A stretch of DNA of 64,000 nucleotides from Streptomyces sp. Ag109_O5-1 (GTDB lineage Bacteria; Actinomycetota; Actinomycetes; Streptomycetales; Streptomycetaceae): positions 173,860 to 237,859 of the forward strand of contig NZ_RKQF01000002.1 of the NCBI RefSeq assembly GCF_003814875.1, written 5' to 3'. Position 1 is the first letter of the stretch; each line of letters starts with the position of its first letter. Of the stretch, positions 52,739 to 61,479 are shown piece by piece. The notes under the pieces were generated by a model. The model made no database searches, had not been told where the DNA came from, and saw only the letters and a program-made list of their open reading frames with translations. The position numbers and the translations under genes are program-made.

Positions 52739-53090
52739 ATGTCCCGAACCAGGACCCACCGCCTCGGCCGAGCGGCCGCCGTCGTGGGCAGCGCCGCCGC
52801 GCTCACCATCGCCCTGCCGTTCAGCGCCTCCGCGGGCGTGCTGCAGAACCTGCCCGAGAACGCGACGACGTTCCAGAAGTTCTTCGAGCCGCTGTACGAC
52901 TACGACACGGACAGCTGCTACCCCGCCGCCGCCATCGACCCCGACGGCAACCTCAACGGCGGCCTGAAGCCCACCGGTTCGATCACCGGCAGCTGCCGCA
53001 CCGGCCACCTCGACCACGCCAACACCTACTCGCGGGCCAAGTGCAACAACGGCTGGTGCGGGATCATCTACGCCAGCTACTTCAAGAGTA
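52739..53090 (+). pseudogene. NPP1 (necrosis-inducing) family secreted protein, 3'-truncated
   Basis: A signal peptide (RAAAVVGSAAALTIALPFSA) leads into VLQNLPENATTFQKFFEPLY, DYDTDSCYPAAAIDPDGNLN, GLKPTGSITGSCRTGHLDHA and NTYSRAKCNNGWCGIIYASY. These are the first blocks of NPP1/NLP proteins, which damage plant membranes. The GHRHDWE heptapeptide that binds the metal and target lipid should come next but is lost: at about 53090 the sequence passes into an inverted IS21 istB. The gene is dead. Confidence 0.85.
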
Positions 53091-53533
53091 GCGGCGGATC
53101 TTCTTCAGCTCCGCCTCCATCCGGCCGACGTGGTGGGCTTCGCCAAGCCGGGCGATCCAGTTGCTGGCCGTGTCGAACAGGACCGAGCAGGATCACGTTC
53201 TCCGCCTTCGCGACGAACGTCCCCCTTGGCCAGATGAGCGAGGACGTCGCGGCGGAGCGGGGGCAGGCGGTCGAGGGTAAAGTCCTCCAGCGTCTTGACC
53301 TGCGGGAAGTGGGCCGTACGGATCCGCATCGTGGTGCCCTTGCTCTCCCGGTCGGCGACCCGCCGCTGCAGCAGGGCGGCCAGATACTCCTCGTGGGACC
53401 AGTTCTGGTCGCGGGCCAGCTCGGCCAGCTCCTCCCAGAACGCACCGATGGTGGGCATCTTCAGCACCCAAGTCAGGCAGGCCGTCCTCGACGAGCCCGC
53501 CACGGCCGGCTTGGGCTTGGTGGCTGTGGTCAC
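53090..53533 (-). pseudogene. istB: IS21-family IstB helper ATPase, truncated and frameshifted
   Basis: The minus strand starts KMPTIGAFWEELAELARDQN, EEYLAALLQRRVADRESKGT, RIRTAHFPQVKTLEDFTLDR and LPPLRRDVLAHLAKG. It then changes frame to FVAKAENVILLG, loses the Walker A stretch, resumes near TASNWIARLGEAHHVGRMEA ELKKIRRY, and ends at the junction with NPP1. Without the P-loop and the C-terminal half it cannot assist transposition. Confidence 0.8.
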
Positions 53534-53536
53534 GTA

Positions 53537-54790
53537 TCACTTCGCTTTCGTGGCGGGTGGGTTGAAGTCGACGCCGAACACTGCGTCGTAGTTCGCCAGG
53601 GCCCGTAGGGCGACGGCATGGCCGTCCGTGCGCTGGCGGACGGGCGCCTGACGTCGTTGACGGTCCAGCGCGAGGGCCTCGCGCATCCTCGCGACGGTGG
53701 CCGCGTGGACCGCGTCGGTGACGACCTGATGCTTGGCCCAGGACCGAGGATGCTCGGCGACGACGCGGCCGTCGCAGAACACAGTGACGGCCTGCGGGGA
53801 GGCGGTGACGTCGACGAACCGGGCGATGACCTGCGGGTCCACCGAGTGGTCGACCATGTCGACGCGGACGTAGTAGTCCCGGCCGAGCCGGATTCGATGG
53901 CTGAGCCCGATCGGCGGCGTCACCGGCGGCAGCGGCGTCATCGCCTGGTAGTCGATCTCCAGGAGACCGACCGGGCGGCCCTGGATGGCCCGGACGGTCC
54001 GTGTGTTCGCGCGGACCAGCCGGTCGGCCAGCTGCTGGTTGAAGTCGTGCGGTAAGGCGAACTGTCGGCCGGGCAGGAACGAGGTCTCCAAGTATTGGTT
54101 GTTCCGCTCGACCGGCCCCTTGAACTCTGGGTCCCGTGGTGGGGCCAGCTGGATCCTGGTGGCCAGGGTGCCGGCGAACGCTGCCGCCGGGGCGGTCACC
54201 CTCCCCGTGCCCCGATCGCGGCCTCGCGGTCCCAGACCAGCGTCTTCGTGACCCGGCGGATGCCGTGGATCAGGGGACCACATACCCGAAAGGATGTCGT
54301 CGGCCTGCCAGGAGGGGATCATCGCCGCGGTCGTGAAGCGGGAGAACCCGAGCGTCATGACCAGCACCAGAAGAACCCACTGCTGACCTGCCCCGACCTG
54401 CACCTTCGTCTCCGGGAACCACAGATCGCACTGCGCGATCTGGCCCGGCTCGTAGACGACGCGGTCGACCGGGTCGATGCCGACGCACTCGGGGCGGATC
54501 AGCGCGATGCGCTTGCGCAGCAACGACAGCGCGTAGGGCCAACCGATCCGCTCAGCGATCACCGACGCCGGCATCCGCGGCCACTCCTGCAGCAAGTTCC
54601 GCACCTGGGACTCGTAGGCGTCCGCGACCTGGCCGCGGGCCTTGCGTTCGTACCTCGAGGGACGGTCGGAATTCAGCGCTGCCCGGACCGTGTTCCGGGC
54701 CGCCCCCAGCCGCCGCGTAATCTCCTTGATCGGCACTCCCTCCGCCCTATGAAGCCGGCGTACCTCTGCCCAGTCCTCCACCTTGAGCAC
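53537..54790 (-). pseudogene. istA: IS21-family IstA transposase with an out-of-frame block
   Basis: The start MLKVEDWAEVRRLHRAEGVP holds the HTH; the first catalytic Asp lies in GQIAQCDLWFPETKV. Later RIQLAPPRDPEFKGPVERNN holds the Glu. Between them, at about 54190-54290, the open frame reads SPDPRHPPGHEDAGLGPRGR, while another frame gives the expected LIHGIRRVTKTLVWDREAAI. Two compensating indels therefore scramble the stretch with the second catalytic Asp (VWDREAAIG). The frame stays open for 417 residues but the protein should be inactive. Confidence 0.8.
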
Positions 54791-54846
54791 CCTCCAAGAG
54801 TCAGGAGGGGGTCAAGATTCACGGACTGCCTGGGGGTCAGTTTTCA

Positions 54847-56582
54847 GGTTCTGGATCACTTTCAGTGCCAGGGCCACGGAGGGTCACCGAAGGCGCGATC
54901 ATGAACGGCCGTGGGTGATGTGTTCCTCCAGGACCTGTGGTTCCACCAGGTCGAAGGTGTCATGATCGAAAATGTCGTGCCTGACGGCGAGTTGGTGGCG
55001 GTGCGGGCCCGGGCGGCTGCGGAGCGGGCCGTGTGTCCGGCGTGCGGGACGCGGTCGTCCCGGGTGCACAGCCGGTACGTTCGGCGGCTCGCGGACAGTG
55101 CGGTCAGCGGGCGCCCGGTGCTGATCGAGTTACAGGTGCGGCGTTTCCGCTGTGGTCAACGTTCCTGCAGGCAGGCGACATTCGCTGAGCAGGTCGACGG
55201 CCTGACCGTCCGCCACGGCAGACGCAGCACTGGATTGCAGAGGGTGCTGGAGCGCGTGGCGGTGATGCTGGCCGGCCGCCCCGGCGCCCGCTTGTCCCAG
55301 GCTCTGGCGGCCGGGGTGAGCAGGTCTACGCTGCTGCGGTTGATCCGCCGCCTGCCTGAACCCGAGACCTCCACACCACGGGTGCTCGGGGTGGACGACT
55401 TCGCGCTCCGCAAGGGCCACAACTACGGCACGATCCTGATCGACATCGAAACCCACCAGCCCATCGACGTGCTGCCGGACCGGACGACGTCGACAGTCGC
55501 CCGGTGGCTCGCCGAGCATCCCGGCGTCGAGGTGATCTGCAGAGACCGCTCCACGGCCTATGCCGAGGCCGGACGGCTCGGCGCCCCGAACGCCATCCAC
55601 GTCGCGGACCGGTGGCACATCTGGCCGAACCTGGCCGAGGCCGTCGAGAAGACGGTCGTCCAGCACCGGGCTCTGCTGCGGGAACCGCACGACCCCTCCA
55701 CCGCCAGGGTCGCCGGGGACATGGAGAACGCGAACCTCGAACCACCCCCTCCCACCGGGCCCCGGACAACCGGCCGGCTCTCCGACCGTGTCCGGGAACA
55801 GCATGTGGCCGTCCATGCTCTCCTCGACCAAGGCGTCGGACTGCGCACGATCGCCCGCCAGCTCGGGCTGGCCCGCAACACGGTCCGCCGCTATGCCCAT
55901 GTGACGAGTGCGGACGAACTCCTGGTCGGGCGGTGGACCGGCCGCACCAGCATCCTCGACCCCTACAAGCCCTACCTCCACCAACGATGGGCGGACGGCT
56001 GCACCGTCGCCCGCCGCCTGTTCGAGGAAGTCCGCGAGCGCGGCTACACCGGCGGCGAGAGCGTCGTGAAGAAGTACGTCGCCAAACTCCGCGAGAACTT
56101 CCCGCATGACCCACCCCGCAAAGCACCGTCCGTGCGGGACGTGACCAGCTGGCTCACCCGCCACCCCGACCGCCTCACCGACGATCAGGCCCTGCAGCTC
56201 AAAGCGATCCTGACCCGCCGCCCCGCCCTCGACCGAACCTCTCATCACGTCCGTGCATTCGCCGAGTTGATGAACGACCGCCAGGGCGAACACCTCGACC
56301 AGTGGATCACCAGCGTCCAGGCCGACGACCTGCCCGCCCTGCACACCTTCGTCACCGGCCTCAGCCAGGACCTCGACGCCGTCGTCGCCGGCCTCAGCCT
56401 CCGCTACAGCTCCGGCGCCGTCGAAGGCCACAACAACAAAATCAAGATGCTGAAGCGGCAGATGTTCGGCCGAGCCAACTTCGACCTGCTCCGCAAACGC
56501 GTCCTCCTCACCGCGCGAGGCCGTTCATGATCGCGCCTTCGGTGACCCTCCGTGGCCCTGGCACTGAAAGTGATCCAGAACC
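54847..56582 (+). mobile_element. Complete ISL3-family insertion sequence
   Basis: A 1736-bp element bounded by perfect 64-bp terminal inverted repeats (54847-54910 and 56519-56582) and flanked by the 8-bp direct repeat AGTTTTCA (54839-54846 and 56583-56590). Eight-base duplications are typical of ISL3. It carries one intact transposase gene. It sits within the end of the IS21 element: removing it restores GGGGGTCAGTTTTCAGGAAG, and the IS21 tip (TGTTGACGCTTCCTGAAAAC on the minus strand) ends at 56603. Insertion is recent, since ends and target repeat are unmutated. Confidence 0.93.
54911..56530 (+). CDS. ISL3-family transposase
   Basis: Predicted 539 residues; starts with GTG directly after the left inverted repeat and ends 12 bases into the right one. 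Marks: the zinc-finger RAVCPACGTRSSRVHSRYVR and FRCGQRSCRQATFAEQVDGL, the first catalytic region VLGVDDFALRKGHNYGTILI, the second in EVICRDRSTAYAEAGRLGAP and VADRWHIWPNLAEAVEKTVV, and a C-terminal SSGAVEGHNNKIKMLKRQMF with the catalytic Glu. All key residues are present. A TTA codon (55130-55132, codon 74) may make expression bldA-dependent. Confidence 0.94.
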   Translation: MGDVFLQDLWFHQVEGVMIENVVPDGELVAVRARAAAERAVCPACGTRSSRVHSRYVRRLADSAVSGRPVLIELQVRRFRCGQRSCRQATFAEQVDGLTVRHGRRSTGLQRVLERVAVMLAGRPGARLSQALAAGVSRSTLLRLIRRLPEPETSTPRVLGVDDFALRKGHNYGTILIDIETHQPIDVLPDRTTSTVARWLAEHPGVEVICRDRSTAYAEAGRLGAPNAIHVADRWHIWPNLAEAVEKTVVQHRALLREPHDPSTARVAGDMENANLEPPPPTGPRTTGRLSDRVREQHVAVHALLDQGVGLRTIARQLGLARNTVRRYAHVTSADELLVGRWTGRTSILDPYKPYLHQRWADGCTVARRLFEEVRERGYTGGESVVKKYVAKLRENFPHDPPRKAPSVRDVTSWLTRHPDRLTDDQALQLKAILTRRPALDRTSHHVRAFAELMNDRQGEHLDQWITSVQADDLPALHTFVTGLSQDLDAVVAGLSLRYSSGAVEGHNNKIKMLKRQMFGRANFDLLRKRVLLTARGRS

Positions 56583-56654
56583 AGTTTTCAGGAAGCGTCA
56601 ACACGCGGCTAAGTTGGCGGCGCAGATCCCCGCTGACCAGTCTTGGAGCAGTGC

Positions 56655-57251
56655 ATGTCCTCGTTGGATGAGTTGCAGGCCCTGCTGGGCGAACCCGTCG
56701 GCCGGCAATCGAGTCCGGGCGAATGGAGCGAAGTCGAGCAATACGTAGGTTCTGCTTTGCTCAGCGACTTCAAGACGTTCCTCAATGCTTACGGCAGCGG
56801 GTCCATCTCCGCTGAGCTCGTTGTTTTCCACCCGCATGGATCAAGCCCGTTGCTGGAGCGCATGCGCAAGACGCACCAGAGGTTCACTGAGCGTCGAGAC
56901 AGAGCCCTGAGCATCGGGGACTCCGAGCATGTCCCGTACCCCTTTCACCCCGAACCCGGTGGACTGATTTCGTGGGGGTACGACCACAGTGGCGACGAGC
57001 ACTTCTTCCTGCCCTGCGGACCAGACCCGGACCGGTGGAAGGTCGTCACGATGCTCCATGAAGAGGGCTGTGAGACCTTCGATGGCCCGTTCTCGACCTT
57101 CGCGCTCGCGTTCGTGCGGCGGCTGCTCGACGTGGACCGCTACCACGGCATCGACCCGGAAGCCCTGGAGTACCTGGAGCCGGAGGACCTTGAAGAACTG
57201 GTCGCCGCCGGAGAGATTGGCCCCGTCCAGCCGAGCTTCGAGCCGTTCTGA
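56655..57251 (+). CDS. SMI1/KNR4 (SUKH) family protein
   Basis: Predicted 198 residues from the ATG at 56655, with GGAG 8 nt before it. The reading MSSLDELQALLGEPVGRQSS, EVEQYVGSALLSDFKTFLNA, YGSGSISAELVVFHP, PGGLISWGYDHSGDEHFFLP and TFDGPFSTFALAFVRRLLDV follows the SUKH pattern. These are often immunity proteins. It begins about 50 bp outside the IS21 tip and no toxin gene is beside it. Confidence 0.78.
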   Translation: MSSLDELQALLGEPVGRQSSPGEWSEVEQYVGSALLSDFKTFLNAYGSGSISAELVVFHPHGSSPLLERMRKTHQRFTERRDRALSIGDSEHVPYPFHPEPGGLISWGYDHSGDEHFFLPCGPDPDRWKVVTMLHEEGCETFDGPFSTFALAFVRRLLDVDRYHGIDPEALEYLEPEDLEELVAAGEIGPVQPSFEPF

Positions 57252-57410
57252 ACGGAGCGGCCCCGGACGACTTTCCGGACAGCGCATAGCGCTTCAAGCG
57301 ACGGGCCCTCGTCAGCTGGGGCGCTCGGTTACAGCAGTTGGCCTGACAGCCAGGCGAAGCCCCTGCTCGCCGCCCACCTGAGACAACGCCGGCAGGCCCT
57401 CGGCACCTGA

Positions 57411-57632
57411 TGGCGGCGCCTGAGCACGAGGCGGCGGGCTCTGCTCACCCTCGCTCATCTCCGTAACGGCCACCCCTACGCCCAGCTCGGGGCCGGGTTC
57501 GGCGTCGCCACCACCACCGCCTACCGTCACATCACCGAGGCCGTCGGCCTCCTGACTGAGCCGGCTCCGACACTCGCCGAGGCGGTCCGGACGGCCTCGA
57601 TGAAGGCGTTCGTCCTGTCATGGTCGGCACGT
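57411..57632 (+). pseudogene. IS5-like transposase HTH remnant
   Basis: The plus strand reads WRRLSTRRRALLTLAHLRNG, HPYAQLGAGFGVATTTAYRH, ITEAVGLLTEPAPTLAEAVR and TASMKAFV. It matches the N-terminal HTH region of IS5-type (Harbinger-like) transposases. The frame then departs where ILDGTLLPIDR-type sequence is expected, so the catalytic domain is gone. Confidence 0.7.
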
Positions 57633-57643
57633 AGGGTGCGGCC

Positions 57644-57966
57644 ATGACTGTGCCTGACCTGGTTCCCATTCGGCATGCGCCGAACTATCGAACGTCCACC
57701 ATCGGCCAGTGGGACGGAGGTCAGTTCTTCGCCCACGTCAGCGGTGTTTTGATGGTGTCCCTGGTCGTGGTGTACGGGATCAGCGGCCGGGAGTGCGCGG
57801 GCGTCTGCCCGGGGCGCACTTCCACGGGTGGTTACCGCTCCCTGAACGCCCGTCTGGGGTACGGTGCCCGGCGATCTGCGGCTGCGCCGTGTGGACCTCC
57901 GGCTGTGTGGCCGCCGGCCTCATGATGCTCGGTGGCAAGTCCCGCAAGCCGCAGAAGCAGGGCTGA
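57644..57966 (+). pseudogene. Collapsed remnant of a conserved hypothetical gene
   Basis: An ATG at 57644 opens MTVPDLVPIRHAPNYRTSTI and GQWDGGQFFAHVSGV, which looks like the start of a small Streptomyces protein. After about 57770 the coding signal is lost and resumes in another frame near 57860 as GDLRLRRVDLRLCGR, ending at 57966. Internal deletion and frameshift are likely. No function can be given. Confidence 0.35.
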
Positions 57967-58034
57967 TCCTTTCGGTCTTCCCTTTGAGGGCATCCGCCGT
58001 GACCGAGGTCGCGGTGGACGCCTGGACGCGTTCT

Positions 58035-58616
58035 TCAGGGCGTGGGTGCGGTGAGATACCGCTGGACCGTGGGTCCGAGCCAGTCCACGATCTCCTCGCG
58101 GCCGAGCGCCACGCTCGCCGGGAACCGCAGCACGTAGCGCGTCAGCGCGAGCCCCAGCACGGTCGAGACGCACAGTGCAGCCCGCGCCTGCGCCTGCTCC
58201 GGCTCGTGGCCCAGTCGGCGGGCCAGCGGGATCATCTGCTCGCGCAGCACGCTCTGCATGCGATCGGCGGCGGCCGGGTCGGTGACGCCGACCCGCATCA
58301 GCGCGGTGAGCTCTCCGTTCTCCTCCCACAGGGTGAGGAAGTGGCGCACCAGCGTACGGCCGATCTCCTCGCGCGGTTCGAGGGACAGGCCGGGCAACCC
58401 GGGATCGATTGCGACGGCCGCCGCGAACAGGCCCGCCTTGTTGCCGTAGTAGCGCATCACCATTGACGGGTCGATCTTCGCGTCGCGCGCGATGGCCCGG
58501 ATGGTCGCCTTCTCGTAGCCGTCCGCCAGGAACCGCTCGCGGGCCGCGTCGAGGATCGTGGCGCGGGTGGCGTCGGAACGCCGTGCGGCCTGCTGGTTCT
58601 CCGTGGTGCCGGTCAT
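58035..58616 (-). CDS. TetR-family transcriptional regulator
   Basis: Predicted 193 residues from the ATG at 58616 (MTGTTENQQAARRSDATRAT). The TetR HTH reads ILDAARERFLADGYEKATIR, AIARDAKIDPSMVMRYYGNK and AGLFAAAV. The C-terminal ligand domain has RLGHEPEQAQARAALCVSTV and GLALTRYVLRFPASVAL. It is divergent from the ABM gene, and the gap contains an array of 13-bp palindromic sites starting 2 bases from its own start codon, strongly suggesting autoregulation and control of the ABM gene. Confidence 0.92.
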   Translation of the reverse strand: MTGTTENQQAARRSDATRATILDAARERFLADGYEKATIRAIARDAKIDPSMVMRYYGNKAGLFAAAVAIDPGLPGLSLEPREEIGRTLVRHFLTLWEENGELTALMRVGVTDPAAADRMQSVLREQMIPLARRLGHEPEQAQARAALCVSTVLGLALTRYVLRFPASVALGREEIVDWLGPTVQRYLTAPTP

Positions 58617-58617
58617 G

Positions 58618-58710
58618 CCAACAACGTAGACCAACAGGTGTTGACAGTCCAGAGCCGCGGCTCTACGTTTGCCAACAACGTTGGCCAACGACGTTGACCA
58701 ACAACGTTGG
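58618..58710. promoter_or_regulatory. Tandem 13-bp operator array of the TetR regulator
   Basis: Three back-to-back 13-mers occupy 58672-58710: CCAACAACGTTGG, CCAACGACGTTGA, CCAACAACGTTGG. The first and third are identical and each is built on the palindrome CAACGTTG or close to it. Two looser copies lie at 58618-58630 (CCAACAACGTAGA) and 58631-58644 (CCAACAGGTGTTGA), covering the regulator's own start region. One operator face per 13 bases is unusually dense and suggests cooperative binding. Confidence 0.8.
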
Positions 58711-58877
58711 CAAGGTCGCAGTCGCTGGAGGCCTTGGTGTCACCAGCGATGCCCTTGAGTGACCGTCAGATCCCCTCGTGCCACAGATAGCGAGCGTCGT
58801 GAGCGTCGCCGGACCCAGTACGGCGGTGGCCGGCCTCAGTGCCGCGGGGCAACCGACAGCGAGAGGAAGTACCGAAA

Positions 58878-59228
58878 ATGGCCAAGCTGCAGAGTCTCGA
58901 CCCGAATACGCCGATGTTCGCGCAGTTCAAGGAGAAGACCGGACCCATCGTCCTGGCCAACACCTTCGTCGTCCCGAAGGAGAGGACTGAAGCGTTCCTG
59001 GCCCTCTTTCGGAGGCAGGCGGAGTTCATGAAGGCTCAGCCGGGATTCGTCTCCCTGCAGATGCACAAGGGAACGGCGGACAGCCAGCTTCTGATGAACG
59101 TCGCGGTCTGGGAGTCGACCGAGGCGCTCGCCACGGCGTTCGGCAGCCCGGAGTTCCAGCGCATGGCGGCCGAGTTCAGCGACGACATCGTGTCGTACCC
59201 GCACATATTCGAGCAGATCAACGTATGA
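58878..59228 (+). CDS. Antibiotic biosynthesis monooxygenase (ABM) domain protein
   Basis: Predicted 116 residues from the ATG at 58878, preceded by GAGAGGAAG. The ABM dimeric alpha-beta barrel is visible: GPIVLANTFVVPKERTEAFL, ALFRRQAEFMKAQPGFVSLQ, SQLLMNVAVWESTEALATAF and the C-terminal PHIFEQINV. Such proteins oxidise aromatic or quinone substrates without cofactor, or act as heme-degrading or stress proteins. It lies under the TetR operator array and is followed by an IS110 insertion that separates it from the VOC gene. Confidence 0.85.
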   Translation: MAKLQSLDPNTPMFAQFKEKTGPIVLANTFVVPKERTEAFLALFRRQAEFMKAQPGFVSLQMHKGTADSQLLMNVAVWESTEALATAFGSPEFQRMAAEFSDDIVSYPHIFEQINV

Positions 59229-59535
59229 CACGGCAGCTGCAGCCAGAGAGGGCAGCCGGAGAAGCCCTGCCTTCCCCGTTATGTTCTTCGCGGTCCTGCA
59301 AGAGGGCCGCTGGCCTCCGGGCCCGGCATGGCTGTTCCCCCCTGTCGAACGGATGACCTAGGGGGTTGTGCCACCGGGCCCGAGAGGCGCCGTTGGAGAC
59401 GCTGATGAGAGGTCCGACTACCGCCCGGCCGAGCGCAATGCCCGGCCGTACAGGGGCGACAGGTCTGCATAACGTGGATGCGCACACGACGCCAACGCCC
59501 AGGCCAGCACCGCACGCCCCGTTCGGGAGGACGGC
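59229..59535 (+). other. Non-coding left end of the IS110 element, candidate bridge-RNA region
   Basis: No gene is seen in these 307 bases between the ABM stop and the IS110 transposase. In IS110-family elements of this layout the long non-coding end upstream of the transposase encodes the bridge RNA that pairs with donor and target DNA. The size fits, but I cannot read the loops or the exact element boundary from this single copy. Confidence 0.4.
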
Positions 59536-60738
59536 TTGAACGAGCACGACGAGATAGGCGTCTTCCTCGGCCTGGATGTCGGGAAGAGCGCTCATCACGG
59601 ACACGGACTCACTCCGGCCGGCAAGAAGGTCTTCGACAAGCAGCTGCCCAACACCGAACCGAAGCTGAGGCAGGTCTTCGACAAGCTCCGCGAGAAGTTC
59701 GGCATCGTTCTGGTCGTCGTGGACCAGCCAGCCTCAATCGGCGCCCTGCCGCTGACGGTGGCCCGCGACACGGGCTGCCAGGTCGCCTATCTGCCGGGCC
59801 TGTCGATGCGTCGGATCGCTGACCTCTACCCGGGTGAGGCGAAGACCGACGCCCGCGACGCGGCCGTCATCGCGGACGCCGCCCGCACCATGCCGCACAC
59901 CCTGCGCTCGCTGGAGCTGACCGGCGAGATCACCGCCGAGCTCACCGTCCTCGTCGGCTTCGACCAGGACCTGGCGGCCGAGGCCACACGCACCAGCAAC
60001 CGGATCCGGGGCCTGCTCACCCAGTTCCACCCATCCCTGGAACGGGTCCTGGGCCCGCGCCTGGATCACCAGGCAGTCACCTGGCTGCTGGAACGCTACG
60101 GATCCCCAGCCGCACTGCGGAAGGCCGGACGCCGCAGGCTGGTCGAGGTGGTCCGGCCCAAGGCCCCGCGCATGGCGAAGCGGCTGATCGACGGCGTCTT
60201 CGAGGCGCTCGACGAGCAGACCGTCGTGGTCCCGGGCACCGGCACCCTGGACGTCGTGATCCCGTCGCTGGCCCGCTCGCTCGGCGCCGTTCACGAACAA
60301 AGGCGGGCGGCGGAAGCCCAGATCACAGCCCTGCTGGAGGACCACCCTCTTTCCAAGGTCCTGACGTCGCTGCCCGGCGTCGGCGTCAGGACCGCCGCTG
60401 CACTGCTGGTCACCGTCGGCAACGGCACCAGCTTCCCCACCGCCGCCCACCTGGCCTCCTATGCCGGCCTCGCCCCGACGACGAAGTCGTCGGCGGCCTC
60501 GATCCATGGCGAACACGCGCCCAGAGGCGGAAACCGGCAGCTCAAACGCGCGATGTTCCTGTCCGCGTTCGCCGCCCTGCACGATCCCGCCTCCCGCACC
60601 TACTACGACAGATGCCGGGCCCGCGGGAAGACCCACACCCAGGCACTTCTCCGCCTGGCCCGCCAGCGGATCAACGTGCTCTTCGCGATGCTCCGCGACG
60701 GCACCTTCTACGAACCCAGAACCCCACGCCTCGCTTGA
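59536..60738 (+). CDS. IS110-family transposase
   Basis: Predicted 400 residues with a TTG start, supported by GGGAGGA 6 nt upstream. N-terminal DEDD domain: VFLGLDVGKSAHHGHGLTPA (first Asp), VLVVVDQPASIGALPLTVAR (acidic residue), and PGEAKTDARDAAVIADAART. C-terminal Tnp20 domain: LTSLPGVGVRTAAALLVTVG, FPTAAHLASYAGLAPTTKSS, SIHGEHAPRGGNRQLKRAMF with the catalytic Ser region, and LLRLARQRINVLFAMLRDGT. It appears intact and possibly active. Confidence 0.93.
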   Translation: MNEHDEIGVFLGLDVGKSAHHGHGLTPAGKKVFDKQLPNTEPKLRQVFDKLREKFGIVLVVVDQPASIGALPLTVARDTGCQVAYLPGLSMRRIADLYPGEAKTDARDAAVIADAARTMPHTLRSLELTGEITAELTVLVGFDQDLAAEATRTSNRIRGLLTQFHPSLERVLGPRLDHQAVTWLLERYGSPAALRKAGRRRLVEVVRPKAPRMAKRLIDGVFEALDEQTVVVPGTGTLDVVIPSLARSLGAVHEQRRAAEAQITALLEDHPLSKVLTSLPGVGVRTAAALLVTVGNGTSFPTAAHLASYAGLAPTTKSSAASIHGEHAPRGGNRQLKRAMFLSAFAALHDPASRTYYDRCRARGKTHTQALLRLARQRINVLFAMLRDGTFYEPRTPRLA

Positions 60739-60867
60739 CCAAAGACATAGAGGCACCCCCCGGCAGTCACGCATTCATGCACCATGCCGGGTCGCCAAGG
60801 CCGAGCCCGAAGCCGGCCGCGCCTTGCGCCCCACCACGCGTAGCCCCGTCCCTGAAGAGGAGTCACC

Positions 60868-61254
60868 ATGCCCGTGGAACTGAATCACACCATCGTCCCC
60901 GCCCGTGACCCGCAAGCCTCGGCGCAGTTCCTGGCCGACATCCTCGGCCTGAGTGTCGATCCGCCGGTGGCACACTTCACGCCGGTCACGCTGGCCAACC
61001 AGGTCAGTCTGGACTACGACCAGCTGGACGACTTCGAGCCGCACCACTACGCGTTCATAGTCAGCGAGCAGGAGTTCGACGCCGCCCTCGCCCGCATCCA
61101 GCACGGCGGGATCACCCACTACGGCGATCCTGCATGCCAAGAGATCGGGCAGATCTATCGCAGTAAGCACACCATGGGCCGCAGGGGCGCCTACTTCCGC
61201 GACCCCGAGGGCCATCTCATGGAAATCCTCACCCCGGGCGGCGCCGGGTCGTGA
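60868..61254 (+). CDS. VOC-superfamily protein (glyoxalase/dioxygenase fold)
   Basis: Predicted 128 residues with GAAGAGGAG before the ATG. The two beta-alpha-beta units show MPVELNHTIVPARDPQASAQ, FLADILGLSVDP and HHYAFIVSEQEFDAALARIQ, then RGAYFRDPEGHLMEILTPGG. The metal-ligand positions His (LNHT), His (HHYAF) and Glu (MEIL) are present. It could be a ring-cleaving or isomerising enzyme or a resistance protein. The context suggests one pathway with the ABM, SRPBCC and oxidoreductase genes. Confidence 0.85.
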   Translation: MPVELNHTIVPARDPQASAQFLADILGLSVDPPVAHFTPVTLANQVSLDYDQLDDFEPHHYAFIVSEQEFDAALARIQHGGITHYGDPACQEIGQIYRSKHTMGRRGAYFRDPEGHLMEILTPGGAGS

Positions 61255-61479
61255 GGCCGATGGCGGCCCAGCGGATCACGGCTTCACTGGTGGTGGCGGG
61301 ATCGCGGCAAAACCGGCTTCAGCGAAGACGAACCGGCAGGCCGGCGCGGTCAGAGACCGAGTGAGGCGATCTTGCCCCCCCCACCCGCGCAGGTCCGCGT
61401 CATGTGGCACGTCATCGACCGCCCCCGCTATGCCCGCCGCATCCGCCGCTGAACCCCTGCCCCACCCCAGGCTGAACAG

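Noticed and set aside
55130..56431. 433-residue minus-strand frame opposite the ISL3 transposase
   Set aside because: Antisense shadow; the transposase frame carries all catalytic motifs and fits the IS ends exactly.
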